Assembly: GCA_022510685.1 (NCBI GenBank)
Contig: JAFLTA010000005.1
Coordinates: 1-64,000 of the forward strand
Direction: 5' to 3'
DNA length: 64,000 nucleotides
DNA from: Lachnospiraceae bacterium
GTDB taxonomy: Bacteria > Bacillota > Clostridia > Lachnospirales > Lachnospiraceae
Made by a program: the position numbers and the translations under genes. The first letter of the stretch is position 1, and each line of letters opens with the position of its first letter. This document shows, piece after piece, positions 9,914 through 18,620 of the stretch. The notes beneath the pieces were generated by a model that was given only the letters and a program-made list of their open reading frames with translations, had not been told where the DNA came from and did no database searches.

Positions 9914-11290
9914 ATGGGAGAGAATAGAGAGATACCTTACAAAATATATTTGGAAGAGCATGAGATGCCAACACAGTGGTATAACGTGCGTGCAGATATG
10001 AAGAATAAACCCGCTCCGCTTTTGAATCCGGGGACGGGACAGCCGATGACATTGGAGGAGCTTAGCGGTGTATTTTGTACTGAGCTTGCCAAACAGGAAT
10101 TGGATGATACCACAGCGTATTTTGATATCCCGGACGAGATTTTACAATTCTATAAGATGTATCGTCCGGCACCGTTAGTACGCGCCTATCATCTGGAGAG
10201 AGCTTTGGGCACACCGGCAAAGATTTATTATAAGTTCGAGGGTAACAATACGTCGGGCAGCCATAAATTAAACTCTGCCATAGCCCAGGCATATTATGCG
10301 AAGAATCAGGGATTAAAAGGTGTTACCACAGAGACCGGAGCAGGTCAGTGGGGAACAGCATTATCTATGGCGTGCGCCTTCTTAGGATTAGATTGTCAGG
10401 TATATATGGTAAAGGTTTCTTACGAGCAGAAGCCGTTTCGTCGTGAGGTTATGCGCACTTACGGTGCATCTGTGACTCCTTCGCCATCCGATAAGACGGA
10501 GGTGGGTCGAAAGATTCTGGCAGAATTTCCGGATACCAACGGAAGTCTCGGATGTGCTATTTCTGAGGCGGTGGAAGCGGCAACCACGCAGGAGGGTTAC
10601 CGTTATGTGTTGGGCTCTGTGTTAGCACAGGTGCTTTTGCACCAGTCTGTTATCGGTCTTGAGACCAAAGCGGCAATGGATAAATATGATGTGACACCGG
10701 ACATCATTATTGGGTGTGCCGGAGGCGGCTCCAATCTCGGAGGACTTATCTCTCCGTTTATGGGTGAGAAGTTACGCGGGGAAAAAGATTATCGTTTTAT
10801 AGCGGTTGAGCCGGCATCCTGTCCAAGTTTTACAAGAGGAAAATATGCCTATGATTTTTGTGATACAGGAGCTATCTGCCCACTGGCGAAAATGTATACT
10901 ATGGGCAGCAGCTTCATGCCGTCACCGAACCATGCCGGTGGTTTACGCTACCATGGAATGAGCTCCGTACTGTCTCAGTTATATGATGATGGACTGATGG
11001 AGGCAACCAGCGTGGAACAGACAGCGGTATTTGAGGCGGCACAGCAGTTTGCCAGAGTGGAGGGAATCCTTCCCGCACCGGAGAGCAGCCATGCCATCCG
11101 TGTGGCAATCGATGAAGCCATGAAATGTAAAGAGACCGGGGAAGACAAGACGATTTTGTTTGGACTGACAGGAACGGGTTACTTTGATATGTATGCTTAT
11201 GAGAAGTTCAACGACGGTAAGATGAGTGACTATATTCCAACGGACGAAGACATTGCGGCAAGTCTTGCAAAATTACCAAGCGTAAATTAA
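9914..11290 (+). CDS. trpB2: TrpB2-type tryptophan synthase beta chain
   Basis: 458 residues; PLP-dependent enzyme that joins serine and indole to make tryptophan. The PLP lysine is K118 in 'SGSHKLNSA', and a glycine-rich phosphate loop 'CAGGGSNLGG' follows near residue 275. The N-terminal extension and overall length match the TrpB2 (COG1350) group rather than TrpB1, which is about 400 residues and works with TrpA. No trpA or other trp gene is in the window, so this copy probably works alone, for example as an indole-salvaging or serine-deaminating enzyme. It has its own promoter, and no T-box or trp leader is visible in the short transcript. Confidence 0.9.
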   Translation: MGENREIPYKIYLEEHEMPTQWYNVRADMKNKPAPLLNPGTGQPMTLEELSGVFCTELAKQELDDTTAYFDIPDEILQFYKMYRPAPLVRAYHLERALGTPAKIYYKFEGNNTSGSHKLNSAIAQAYYAKNQGLKGVTTETGAGQWGTALSMACAFLGLDCQVYMVKVSYEQKPFRREVMRTYGASVTPSPSDKTEVGRKILAEFPDTNGSLGCAISEAVEAATTQEGYRYVLGSVLAQVLLHQSVIGLETKAAMDKYDVTPDIIIGCAGGGSNLGGLISPFMGEKLRGEKDYRFIAVEPASCPSFTRGKYAYDFCDTGAICPLAKMYTMGSSFMPSPNHAGGLRYHGMSSVLSQLYDDGLMEATSVEQTAVFEAAQQFARVEGILPAPESSHAIRVAIDEAMKCKETGEDKTILFGLTGTGYFDMYAYEKFNDGKMSDYIPTDEDIAASLAKLPSVN

Positions 11291-11324
11291 GTAATTATTT
11301 TGAGTTACACATAGGAGAAATTTC

Positions 11325-12272
11325 ATGCAGACACAAAAGAGAAAACAAAGTAAAATAGCTGTTTCGCTGGCGATGGCGGCACTCATTGCGGTAACGTCAG
11401 CCGCAAATTTATCAACAGTTTATGTGGCAGCGGCAGAGACGACCTCTACACCGTCTCCGTCAGCAGTGGCGAGCAGTGTACCGTCGGTGACAAAGACACC
11501 GGCTACACCAAAGCCTACAGCAAATCCGGTGCAGACCAAGACACCGGTCGTTATACGCACATCATCACCGGTTGCGACATCATCACCTGTTGTCAAGAAA
11601 AGAACAGATGCGTATGGCACGATTGGGTTGGAAAAATACAGAAAGACACTGACCAAAGGATTTTTGGGGAAACGATATGGTGCGGTGATAGATGGGATTT
11701 CCTGTGACTGCAGCGGCTATGTAAAGGCGGCGCTGGGACGCATGAAGTCTACTTCTGCGACTGCCAAGATGCCATTTAAAGACTACAAGATCAAGGCTCT
11801 TTGTGCTGCCGACTGGGTGAAAGGAACGAAGGTAGATTATTTATCAGGGACACCTTCCCAAAAAAAGGTGGTTTGGGACAGTAAATCATCCAAAGGCAAG
11901 CTCGGTAAAACGAACCGGAATCATACAAATGTTAAGACGCTGAAGGCGGGAGATGTTATGGTATACGGACAAAAGAGACAAGTTACTCACATTGCGTTGT
12001 TTTATGGGAAGTTCCAGTCAGCAAAACAGGTAAAAAATTATCTGGAAAAGAAAGGATACATAAAAAAAGGGACATTAAAGAAGGTAAATTCTAACAAATA
12101 TACATACAAAGGACGTACTGTAATACGCAGTTATTCCAAAAGTAAATATTGGAGGATTCATTCCACATATAGTGGAATTTTAATTGATAATGATATTCCG
12201 GGTGTTAGTCGTTATACTGCTGATTTCGGACGATGGAAATGGACGTTTGAGAGCGGATTGAAAACGGAGTAG
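11325..12272 (+). CDS. Secreted NlpC/P60-like cysteine peptidase
   Basis: 315 residues. A signal peptide (about residues 1-37, cleavage near VAAA-E) is followed by a Pro/Thr/Ser-rich linker to about residue 90 and a C-terminal domain. That domain carries the NlpC/P60-style nucleophile in 'SCDCSGYVKAAL' (C129) and a His in 'THIALFYG' (H222), with a block of about 90 residues between them that is rich in Lys. Enzymes of this fold cut peptide bonds in cell-wall peptidoglycan; the tail 'GILIDNDI' and general divergence leave the exact cleavage site unknown. AGGAG precedes the ATG by 8 nt. A strong terminator follows. Confidence 0.7.
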   Translation: MQTQKRKQSKIAVSLAMAALIAVTSAANLSTVYVAAAETTSTPSPSAVASSVPSVTKTPATPKPTANPVQTKTPVVIRTSSPVATSSPVVKKRTDAYGTIGLEKYRKTLTKGFLGKRYGAVIDGISCDCSGYVKAALGRMKSTSATAKMPFKDYKIKALCAADWVKGTKVDYLSGTPSQKKVVWDSKSSKGKLGKTNRNHTNVKTLKAGDVMVYGQKRQVTHIALFYGKFQSAKQVKNYLEKKGYIKKGTLKKVNSNKYTYKGRTVIRSYSKSKYWRIHSTYSGILIDNDIPGVSRYTADFGRWKWTFESGLKTE

Positions 12273-12331
12273 AACATGAAAGACGGTACCTTCAGGATAT
12301 CGGAGGCTGAATGGGAAACTGCTTGATATGT

Positions 12332-12363
12332 AGAGGCAAACTGTTTTTGTTTGCCTCTTTTTT
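12332..12363 (+). terminator. Rho-independent terminator upstream of the moxR gene
   Basis: AGAGGCAAAC (12332-12341) pairs with GTTTGCCTCT (12349-12358), followed by six T. The ribosome site of the next gene begins only a few bases later, so there is no room for a promoter after it. Confidence 0.85.
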
Positions 12364-12386
12364 GGAAAGGAGAATGAAATACTAAG

Positions 12387-13358
12387 ATGGATAATGAAGC
12401 ACAGGAATCGAAAGAGTGGGATTTTGCAAAGGTATCTGAATTGGCAGGTAAAATACGGGAAAATATGAGCCGGGTCATTATCGGTAAGGAAAAAACCATA
12501 CAGTTTGTTCTTGCGGGGCTATTGGCAGGCAGGCATATTTTGCTGGAAGATACACCGGGGACGGGAAAGACCATGCTGGCAAAATCCCTGGCAAAATCGA
12601 TTGATACCAGTTTTGGTCGAATTCAGTTCACACCGGATTTGCTGCCTTTGGATCTGACCGGGCAGAATGTATACCGTCAAAAGGAAGAAACGTTTCAGTT
12701 TGTGCCGGGACCGGTGTTTTGCAATGTTCTTCTCGCAGATGAGATTAACCGTGCTACCCCCCGGACACAGTCCAGCTTGCTGGAGTGTATGGAGGAAAAA
12801 CAGGTGACTGTGGACGGCGAGACCAGAGAGCTTCAGAGACCATTCTTTTTGATTGCTACACAGAATCCCGTGGAGACGGCAGGGACCTATCCGTTGCCGG
12901 AAGCGCAGTTGGACCGCTTCTGTATGCAGCTTAGTATGGGATTTCCTAACCTTTTTGAGGAGATGGAAATCATGGAGCGATTTATTCAGGCAAGTCCATT
13001 GGAGGAACTGGAACCGGTTTGCACGGGAGAAGATGTAGTATCCATGCAGGAAGCATGTAAGGAGATTTATGTTCATGAGTGTATTCGCCGTTATATTGCC
13101 CATATCGTAGAGGCGACCAGGAATCATGAAGGAGTAGCATTGGGGGTCAACCCCAGAGGGACGTTGGCATATTTGCGTTGTTGTCAAGCATATGCAGCAA
13201 TCTCTGCGAGGTCATTTGTGACACCCGACGATGTGCAGAAGCTTTGTATACCGGTTTTGGCACATAGACTGATTACGTATCAGCCGGGACAGAGTAGTAA
13301 GATACTGGAGGGGATTTTGGACTCTGTGGAAGTACCGACAGAGTATTGGCAGAACTAA
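12387..13358 (+). CDS. MoxR-type AAA+ ATPase
   Basis: 323 residues. Walker A is 'DTPGTGKT' (K61, T62), Walker B 'LLADEI' (D118, E119), with sensor 'ATQNP' and the MoxR lid domain after residue 200. MoxR ATPases act as chaperones that help partner proteins mature, usually together with DUF58 proteins as here: the DUF58 gene starts 27 nt downstream. The AAGGAG ribosome site is unusually far (about 15 nt) from the ATG, and a four-codon frame (ATG AAA TAC TAA, 12374-12385) lies between them, which might couple or dampen translation. Confidence 0.92.
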   Translation: MDNEAQESKEWDFAKVSELAGKIRENMSRVIIGKEKTIQFVLAGLLAGRHILLEDTPGTGKTMLAKSLAKSIDTSFGRIQFTPDLLPLDLTGQNVYRQKEETFQFVPGPVFCNVLLADEINRATPRTQSSLLECMEEKQVTVDGETRELQRPFFLIATQNPVETAGTYPLPEAQLDRFCMQLSMGFPNLFEEMEIMERFIQASPLEELEPVCTGEDVVSMQEACKEIYVHECIRRYIAHIVEATRNHEGVALGVNPRGTLAYLRCCQAYAAISARSFVTPDDVQKLCIPVLAHRLITYQPGQSSKILEGILDSVEVPTEYWQN

Positions 13359-13385
13359 AGCATATGTTTCGGAATGGAGGTACAT

Positions 13386-14501
13386 ATGGCTATATGGATT
13401 GCCCTGATTCTGGCAGGCGCACTATTTTTAGGACAACAAAAATTTTTTGAAAAAATGTGGCTGCGGGGTTTGCGTGTTACTCTGCGTTTTGGTGAGCAGG
13501 GAATTGAGGTGGGAGAGCCTTGTAAGTTACGGGAGGTTATCCGCAACGAAAAGAGAATGCCCCTTCCGGCATTACAGGTGAAGTTTGCAACCACCACAAA
13601 CTTTCATTTTGAGGATGATGGCGGTGTGATGACCACGGATAAGGTGTATCGTGCAGATGTATTTTCGGTAGCCGGAAGAAAACAAGTGACACGAACCCTT
13701 ACATTTCATGGCAAAATGAGGGGGTATTATCAGATTTCCGATATTCAGTTGGTGGCGCAAGACTATTTTTTCTCCAAAAGATTTGCTAAGGCAATGTCCA
13801 ATCAGGCTGCTATTTATGTATATCCGGCAAAGTTGTCGCTCCTTCCTTTTGAGGAGACATACCGCCAGATTATGGGAGAATTGATTGCCAGACGGAGTTT
13901 TCATGAGGACCCTTTTTATTTTCGGGGAATCCGACCTTACCAGCCCTATGATTCTATGAAGCATATCAACTGGAAAAGTTCGGCAAAGCACGGGGAGTTG
14001 TTAGTAAATAGTTTTGAACATACTTATTCCCGGGAAGTGTGTATCCTGTTAAATGTGAATTGTCATGCGGTGTTTAAGAAAAAGGAGGTTCAGGAATTTT
14101 CCATATCCATTGCCTCCACGTTATCTGAGAGGTTTTTGTGGGACGGCATACCGGTTGCAATTTATACAAATGGCAAGGATGCGCTTTCCGATAATCGGAT
14201 TGAGGCACCGCGCGGTGCCGGAAAAGCATATCGCATCACGATAGACAGACAGCTTGCCAGGATTGATCTGGAGCAGACCGCCGAAAATTTTCGGGAGATT
14301 ATGGAGCGACAATGTGAGTCCGGCAGAACAAACGTCCAGTACATTGTGATTTCTTCAGAGCATAATGACGAATTGTTAGACAGTTTTGCTCGTCTTCGAA
14401 GCAGCTTGTCGGGTATGTGTATGATCGTACCGGAGACGCGCGAGGAAAAGTGGCAGCTACAGGACGGTATGGTGGGATGGGAGGTAGAGACACTTGGCTG
14501 A
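13386..14501 (+). CDS. DUF58 domain protein
   Basis: 371 residues, starting at the ATG 5 nt after GGAGG (13376-13380) rather than the in-frame ATG at 13374. One short hydrophobic segment at the N-terminus should anchor it, and the DUF58 core is marked by 'FRGIRPYQPYDSMKHINWK' near residue 180, the hallmark of the family. The C-terminal half has a vWA-like layout. DUF58 proteins are typical partners of MoxR ATPases and are thought to help in cell-envelope assembly. Its stop overlaps the start of the next gene by 8 nt, so the three genes form one translational unit. Confidence 0.9.
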   Translation: MAIWIALILAGALFLGQQKFFEKMWLRGLRVTLRFGEQGIEVGEPCKLREVIRNEKRMPLPALQVKFATTTNFHFEDDGGVMTTDKVYRADVFSVAGRKQVTRTLTFHGKMRGYYQISDIQLVAQDYFFSKRFAKAMSNQAAIYVYPAKLSLLPFEETYRQIMGELIARRSFHEDPFYFRGIRPYQPYDSMKHINWKSSAKHGELLVNSFEHTYSREVCILLNVNCHAVFKKKEVQEFSISIASTLSERFLWDGIPVAIYTNGKDALSDNRIEAPRGAGKAYRITIDRQLARIDLEQTAENFREIMERQCESGRTNVQYIVISSEHNDELLDSFARLRSSLSGMCMIVPETREEKWQLQDGMVGWEVETLG

Positions 14502-15816
14502 TTTAGATAAATTTACCGAGGAAAATGACTTTACGGATCATGCGCTAAAGGCAGCATGGAAAAATCCACAAACCCGATATCGTCTGATGGAAGATATATC
14601 CATATTATTGATGGAGTTGTCCGGTTGGACAGGTATTTATCTGGCAATCCTGTTTTATAAGGAGCAGACAAAGACGGAGGATGTGTTGGGTCTTCTGGGG
14701 CTTCCGCTGGTTTATCTCATTTCTTATTTGCTACGCCGCTTGGTTCCGGTACTTTGGGGTATTTTGTTGGGGCATCTCATACCGGGGGGACTGGCATTAT
14801 TCCTTATGGCACGTTCGTCTCAGATTGCCCCGGAGATTACGACATTGTATGTGGCAGTGCTTTTTGGCTGTGTGATTGGTGCGGTATCCCATTATCGCCG
14901 TGGGACGGAATATATCAGTTATACCGGGAAATGGTATCTGGTGCCGGTAGTAGTGATACTTTTTTTCTGGGGATTGTTTGCCGGCGAAAAAGATATAAAA
15001 AATCTGGGTATTGCTTTGGGAATCGTGCTGATTCTCTTTCATTTGTGGTGTGCATATTTAGAGCGTATCAATGATTACCTGGCGGAACAGGGCGACATTA
15101 CCAATCTGTCCAAAGCATTGATATTTATGGGGAATACCTATGTGGTCACGCGGTTGCTCTTTGTAACGTTTTTAGGGATGTTAGTTGCATTTTATTTTCA
15201 AAATGATGGTTTCTTTGAGCCGGTTAAAGACTATGTGCTCTATGCCATCCGCAAACTCATTCTATGGCTCGGAATGTTTGTCAGATGGGTGCGGAGCCTG
15301 TGGAATGGTGGTGGAGACAGTGATTTGTCTTCTATGCCGGAGGAGTTGGATGCGTCAATGTATTCCATGGAGTTTTCCCAGTGGCTGAATCATCCGGTTG
15401 TCCTCTTTCTTGGTGCATTGCCTTTCCTTATACTGTTGGCATTTGCAGTAAGAGAGTTTATTATATGGCTGAAAAAGCGCCGTAAGAAAAAGGTCGGTAT
15501 GTGGGGACAGAAACCGGTCATTCCCGATGAAATAGAGGAATTGGTGGCGGAAGAGACAGAAAGCTTCTGGGAGACGTTGAAGCGGAAAATATTCCGAACA
15601 AAACAGGAGAAGGTGCGGTATTTATTTAAGATGCGGGTGAAACGGAGTCTGCGGGATAAGATCAGGGATTCCCAAACTGCACGGACTTTAGGGCAAGAAG
15701 TGGAGAAGGAAAAGGGAATCGCTATGGATGCACTCACCGGATTATACGAAGTGGCAAGGTACAGTGAGCAGGAAATTACCACGGAGGAAATTAAGGCGGC
15801 GCGGAAACAATCCTGA
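14494..15816 (+). CDS. Polytopic membrane protein of the MoxR-DUF58 operon
   Basis: 440 residues from a TTG start inside the DUF58 gene, preceded by GGGAGGTAG. There are about eight hydrophobic segments between residues 35 and 330, then a long charged C-terminal tail rich in Glu, Lys and Arg that should lie in the cytoplasm. In many bacteria the third member of this operon is a TgpA/transglutaminase-core membrane protein. This one has a comparable membrane part but I find no Cys-His-Asp transglutaminase core, so it may be a reduced version. The C-terminal 30 residues ('GLYEVARYSEQEITTEEI') resemble the DUF4129 tail found in such proteins; that resemblance is my impression only. Confidence 0.7.
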   Translation: MADLDKFTEENDFTDHALKAAWKNPQTRYRLMEDISILLMELSGWTGIYLAILFYKEQTKTEDVLGLLGLPLVYLISYLLRRLVPVLWGILLGHLIPGGLALFLMARSSQIAPEITTLYVAVLFGCVIGAVSHYRRGTEYISYTGKWYLVPVVVILFFWGLFAGEKDIKNLGIALGIVLILFHLWCAYLERINDYLAEQGDITNLSKALIFMGNTYVVTRLLFVTFLGMLVAFYFQNDGFFEPVKDYVLYAIRKLILWLGMFVRWVRSLWNGGGDSDLSSMPEELDASMYSMEFSQWLNHPVVLFLGALPFLILLAFAVREFIIWLKKRRKKKVGMWGQKPVIPDEIEELVAEETESFWETLKRKIFRTKQEKVRYLFKMRVKRSLRDKIRDSQTARTLGQEVEKEKGIAMDALTGLYEVARYSEQEITTEEIKAARKQS

Positions 15817-15901
15817 CGGAAGGCATGCCGGACACTGAGAACCAGAATATAACGAAAAATTTACCTGATGATAAAGCATACAAATGAAGGGAAGAATGAA
15901 T

Positions 15902-16558
15902 ATGACGAAGAAACAGAGAGCGCTTGAAATTATAGAGCGTCTGAGACAGGAATATCCGGATGCAGACTGCACATTGGAATATGAGGAGGCATGGAAGCTT
16001 CTGGTCAGTGTTCGTCTCGCAGCGCAGTGTACGGATGCCAGAGTGAATCAGATTGTACCAAAGCTCTATGAAAAATTTCCGGATGTAGATGCATTGGCGG
16101 AAGCCAAGGTGGAGGAAATTGAAGAAATCGTCAGACCCTGCGGGCTGGGGAAAAGCAAAGCACGGGATATCAGTGCGTGTATGCGAATGCTCCGGGATGA
16201 ATATGACAGTAAGGTGCCGGAAGATTTTGATGCGCTACTTCGACTGCCGGGTGTGGGGCGTAAAAGTGCCAACCTTATCATGGGAGATGTGTTTGGAAAA
16301 CCGGCAATTGTTACGGATACCCATTGTATTCGTCTGGTAAACCGCATGGGATTGGTAGATGGCATTAAGGAGCCTGGGAAGGTAGAGAAGGAACTGTGGA
16401 AGATCATACCTCCGGAAGAGGGTAGTGCCTTCTGCCACAGATTGGTATATCATGGGCGTGATGTCTGTTCTGCACGGACAAAACCGAAGTGTGAAGAGTG
16501 TTGCCTGCAGGATATTTGCAAGCAACAAATCAAACAAACTAAGGGACAACACAAGTGA
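15902..16558 (+). CDS. nth: Endonuclease III (DNA glycosylase/AP lyase)
   Basis: 218 residues. Removes oxidised pyrimidines from DNA and cleaves the abasic site in base excision repair. The helix-hairpin-helix 'LPGVGRKSANLIMG' supplies the catalytic Lys, and the Asp follows in 'VTDTHCIRL'. The iron-sulfur cluster ligands are the C-x6-C-x2-C-x5-C array near the C-terminus, written here as 'CSARTKPKCEECCLQDIC'. The frame is open from 15884, but the AAGGGAAG site places the start at 15902. Its last 20 bases overlap the 3' end of the convergent aminopeptidase gene, and no terminator lies between. Confidence 0.95.
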   Translation: MTKKQRALEIIERLRQEYPDADCTLEYEEAWKLLVSVRLAAQCTDARVNQIVPKLYEKFPDVDALAEAKVEEIEEIVRPCGLGKSKARDISACMRMLRDEYDSKVPEDFDALLRLPGVGRKSANLIMGDVFGKPAIVTDTHCIRLVNRMGLVDGIKEPGKVEKELWKIIPPEEGSAFCHRLVYHGRDVCSARTKPKCEECCLQDICKQQIKQTKGQHK

Positions 16559-18620
16559 AAGCATCATTTAACTTTTCTGTTCCGGGCAGTACAAAGCGAC
16601 CCTCTTTCATAATGGAAATCTGAGAGCCGTCACCACAGTTTACGGTGATGTCTCCCAGCTCCCGGTAGGGGATTGTAATATCGGTATGACAGTTAAAATA
16701 TGCGTGTCTGCTATCCGTATGGCGAAGACGGGAGTAATCATTCTCCTTAGCAATCATTTCTTTGCCGTCCGGATTGTAGGTACGCATTTCTTCCTCGTGG
16801 GAAAAACAGGTGTCTCCAATTGCGAAATGCGGTCCTGTTTTTTCCTCAATAAGAATAGGTAACAGATGGGAAATACCATATTTTTCACCCATGGCATAGG
16901 CAGTTGTGTTTGTGCCAATGGCAAATTCTCCCATGGGAAGTGTTTCGTGCTGAAAGAGTAAGGTATCCTGGATATATTTGCGGTTTTTGTCACTATCATC
17001 GTAATTAGTGCAATTGTAATCCGTTACGATACCGTCTCGAAATTCCAGTGACAGATTACGATACTCCAATCCGTTAAGGAAGCTTTTCGTCACATGAAGA
17101 GTGCCGGAGGTGCCTTTAAGCTGCGGAGAGGTAAATACTTCCCCCAGAGGGATGTTTACATCTGCCAGACAATTTTCAAATTTTGTCTGGGTGTCGGCAT
17201 CTGTCAGAGGTGTGAGTGCTATGGTCAGATTCGTGCGATTGTCGCCCCGACCGGTAACGGTAACCGTTTCACCCTTGTCAAGTGCATTGATGATTTGTGT
17301 CTGTATTTTGCAGTATTGCTCCTCGTTCAGTGTATTTACACGGATAGTGTCGTCAAAGACCTCCGTGAAATGTTCCCCGATTTCCGGTACCGGAAAGGCA
17401 ATGATGGTGTAGCTTACTGTATCTCCGGGGATGAATTCGTTTGTGAGGAGCGAAGACGCTGCTTGATAATCCAGTCGCGTGGCACGCTGTTTATCATTAT
17501 CCCTTGGGCAGGATTCTTTTTCGATAGGTGTAAAAGGAATTTCTCCAAAGGTTTCCATGACAGCAGGTCCGGCATAGGCAGCAGCCGCCTCTTTGTGAGT
17601 TGAAAATACCGTGCGTTGTACAGCCAGTCGGCGGTCGGCATATGCCTTATCAAAAATCAGGGAATCATCCATGCGATGGTCATAGTCGTATTGCTTGTTG
17701 GCGGATGCGCCAAAGTATCCGATTCTGCCATGTACAGAACGGGTCGCCATGCTGACTCCCGTACGGTAAATGCAGGAGGACAATCCCATATTCTGAAATT
17801 GGATTATCGCCGCACGGATAATACGTTCAAATCCCAGAGAATATCGGATGTTAACTGTTTTTTTCCCGGACAGGTCAATCCGATACACAGAAAATCCTTT
17901 ACGAAAACCTTCTGTGTAGGTGGATGCAATTTCCTGAATGCGGGAGTCAGGCAGACTGTTCAGGTACTTTGCGGTTTGCAACTCGTTGTCAGAAATATAT
18001 TCTCCAAAATAGTATAAATACCGTAAGTCAGACAGGTCTGCGTTCATGATAATGTCTCTGGCAAAAGACATATCCGGAGTAAAAGGAGACAGGGTTCGCT
18101 CTTTCGCAATGATATCTGCATAGTCAAAACAATAGTAATAGAGAGCGTGCTGAACTTCCTCCGGTGTGCTATCATCTTCCGTCAAAATAGAATACACTTC
18201 CAGAAAAAGTTCCAGAGTCATTGTGACGTACTGTAAATGTTGCTCATAGACATAGACAATGTTGCCTCGAAGCTCCGCATAGAGAGCACAGAGATATTTT
18301 CCCATTGCTTTGCCCAGCCTGTCGTCAGCGTAGTCCGGATTAGCGTAACTGTTCGCATAATTTTCCGGCAGAATATCTTCGTATAAATTGTGGTTATGTG
18401 TCTGTAGTTCATCCGGAGTCAGTTCGTATAGTCTTCCGGATGAGATTAAATTCCATGTGTCCAATATTTGGGACAAAAAAGAAGTGACTTTAGCTATATA
18501 GTCTTTATATTGTGAAGGGACATCGGATGCTTTGTTAATTTCCCGAATGCGCTCTGAGGCAAGGGAAAAACGTTCTTCCAATGCTTTGTTTTCTTTTTCA
18601 TAATAGGAATAGATTTTCAT
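16539..18620 (-). CDS. M29-family metalloaminopeptidase
   Basis: 693 residues. The C-terminal 300 residues hold the signature of the M29 (AmpS/AmpT) aminopeptidases: 'GRGDNRTNL' near 458, 'NIPLGEVFTSPQ' with metal ligand E494, 'GEFAIGTN' with E565, and 'KTGPHFAIGDTC' with H598. M29 enzymes use two metal ions and remove N-terminal residues from peptides. The roughly 380-residue N-terminal part is longer than in classical members (about 410 residues in total) and unassigned. No signal peptide, so it acts inside the cell. It overlaps the preceding glycosyltransferase gene by 4 nt (ATGA), indicating coupled translation. Confidence 0.85.
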   Translation of the reverse strand: MKIYSYYEKENKALEERFSLASERIREINKASDVPSQYKDYIAKVTSFLSQILDTWNLISSGRLYELTPDELQTHNHNLYEDILPENYANSYANPDYADDRLGKAMGKYLCALYAELRGNIVYVYEQHLQYVTMTLELFLEVYSILTEDDSTPEEVQHALYYYCFDYADIIAKERTLSPFTPDMSFARDIIMNADLSDLRYLYYFGEYISDNELQTAKYLNSLPDSRIQEIASTYTEGFRKGFSVYRIDLSGKKTVNIRYSLGFERIIRAAIIQFQNMGLSSCIYRTGVSMATRSVHGRIGYFGASANKQYDYDHRMDDSLIFDKAYADRRLAVQRTVFSTHKEAAAAYAGPAVMETFGEIPFTPIEKESCPRDNDKQRATRLDYQAASSLLTNEFIPGDTVSYTIIAFPVPEIGEHFTEVFDDTIRVNTLNEEQYCKIQTQIINALDKGETVTVTGRGDNRTNLTIALTPLTDADTQTKFENCLADVNIPLGEVFTSPQLKGTSGTLHVTKSFLNGLEYRNLSLEFRDGIVTDYNCTNYDDSDKNRKYIQDTLLFQHETLPMGEFAIGTNTTAYAMGEKYGISHLLPILIEEKTGPHFAIGDTCFSHEEEMRTYNPDGKEMIAKENDYSRLRHTDSRHAYFNCHTDITIPYRELGDITVNCGDGSQISIMKEGRFVLPGTEKLNDAFTCVVP

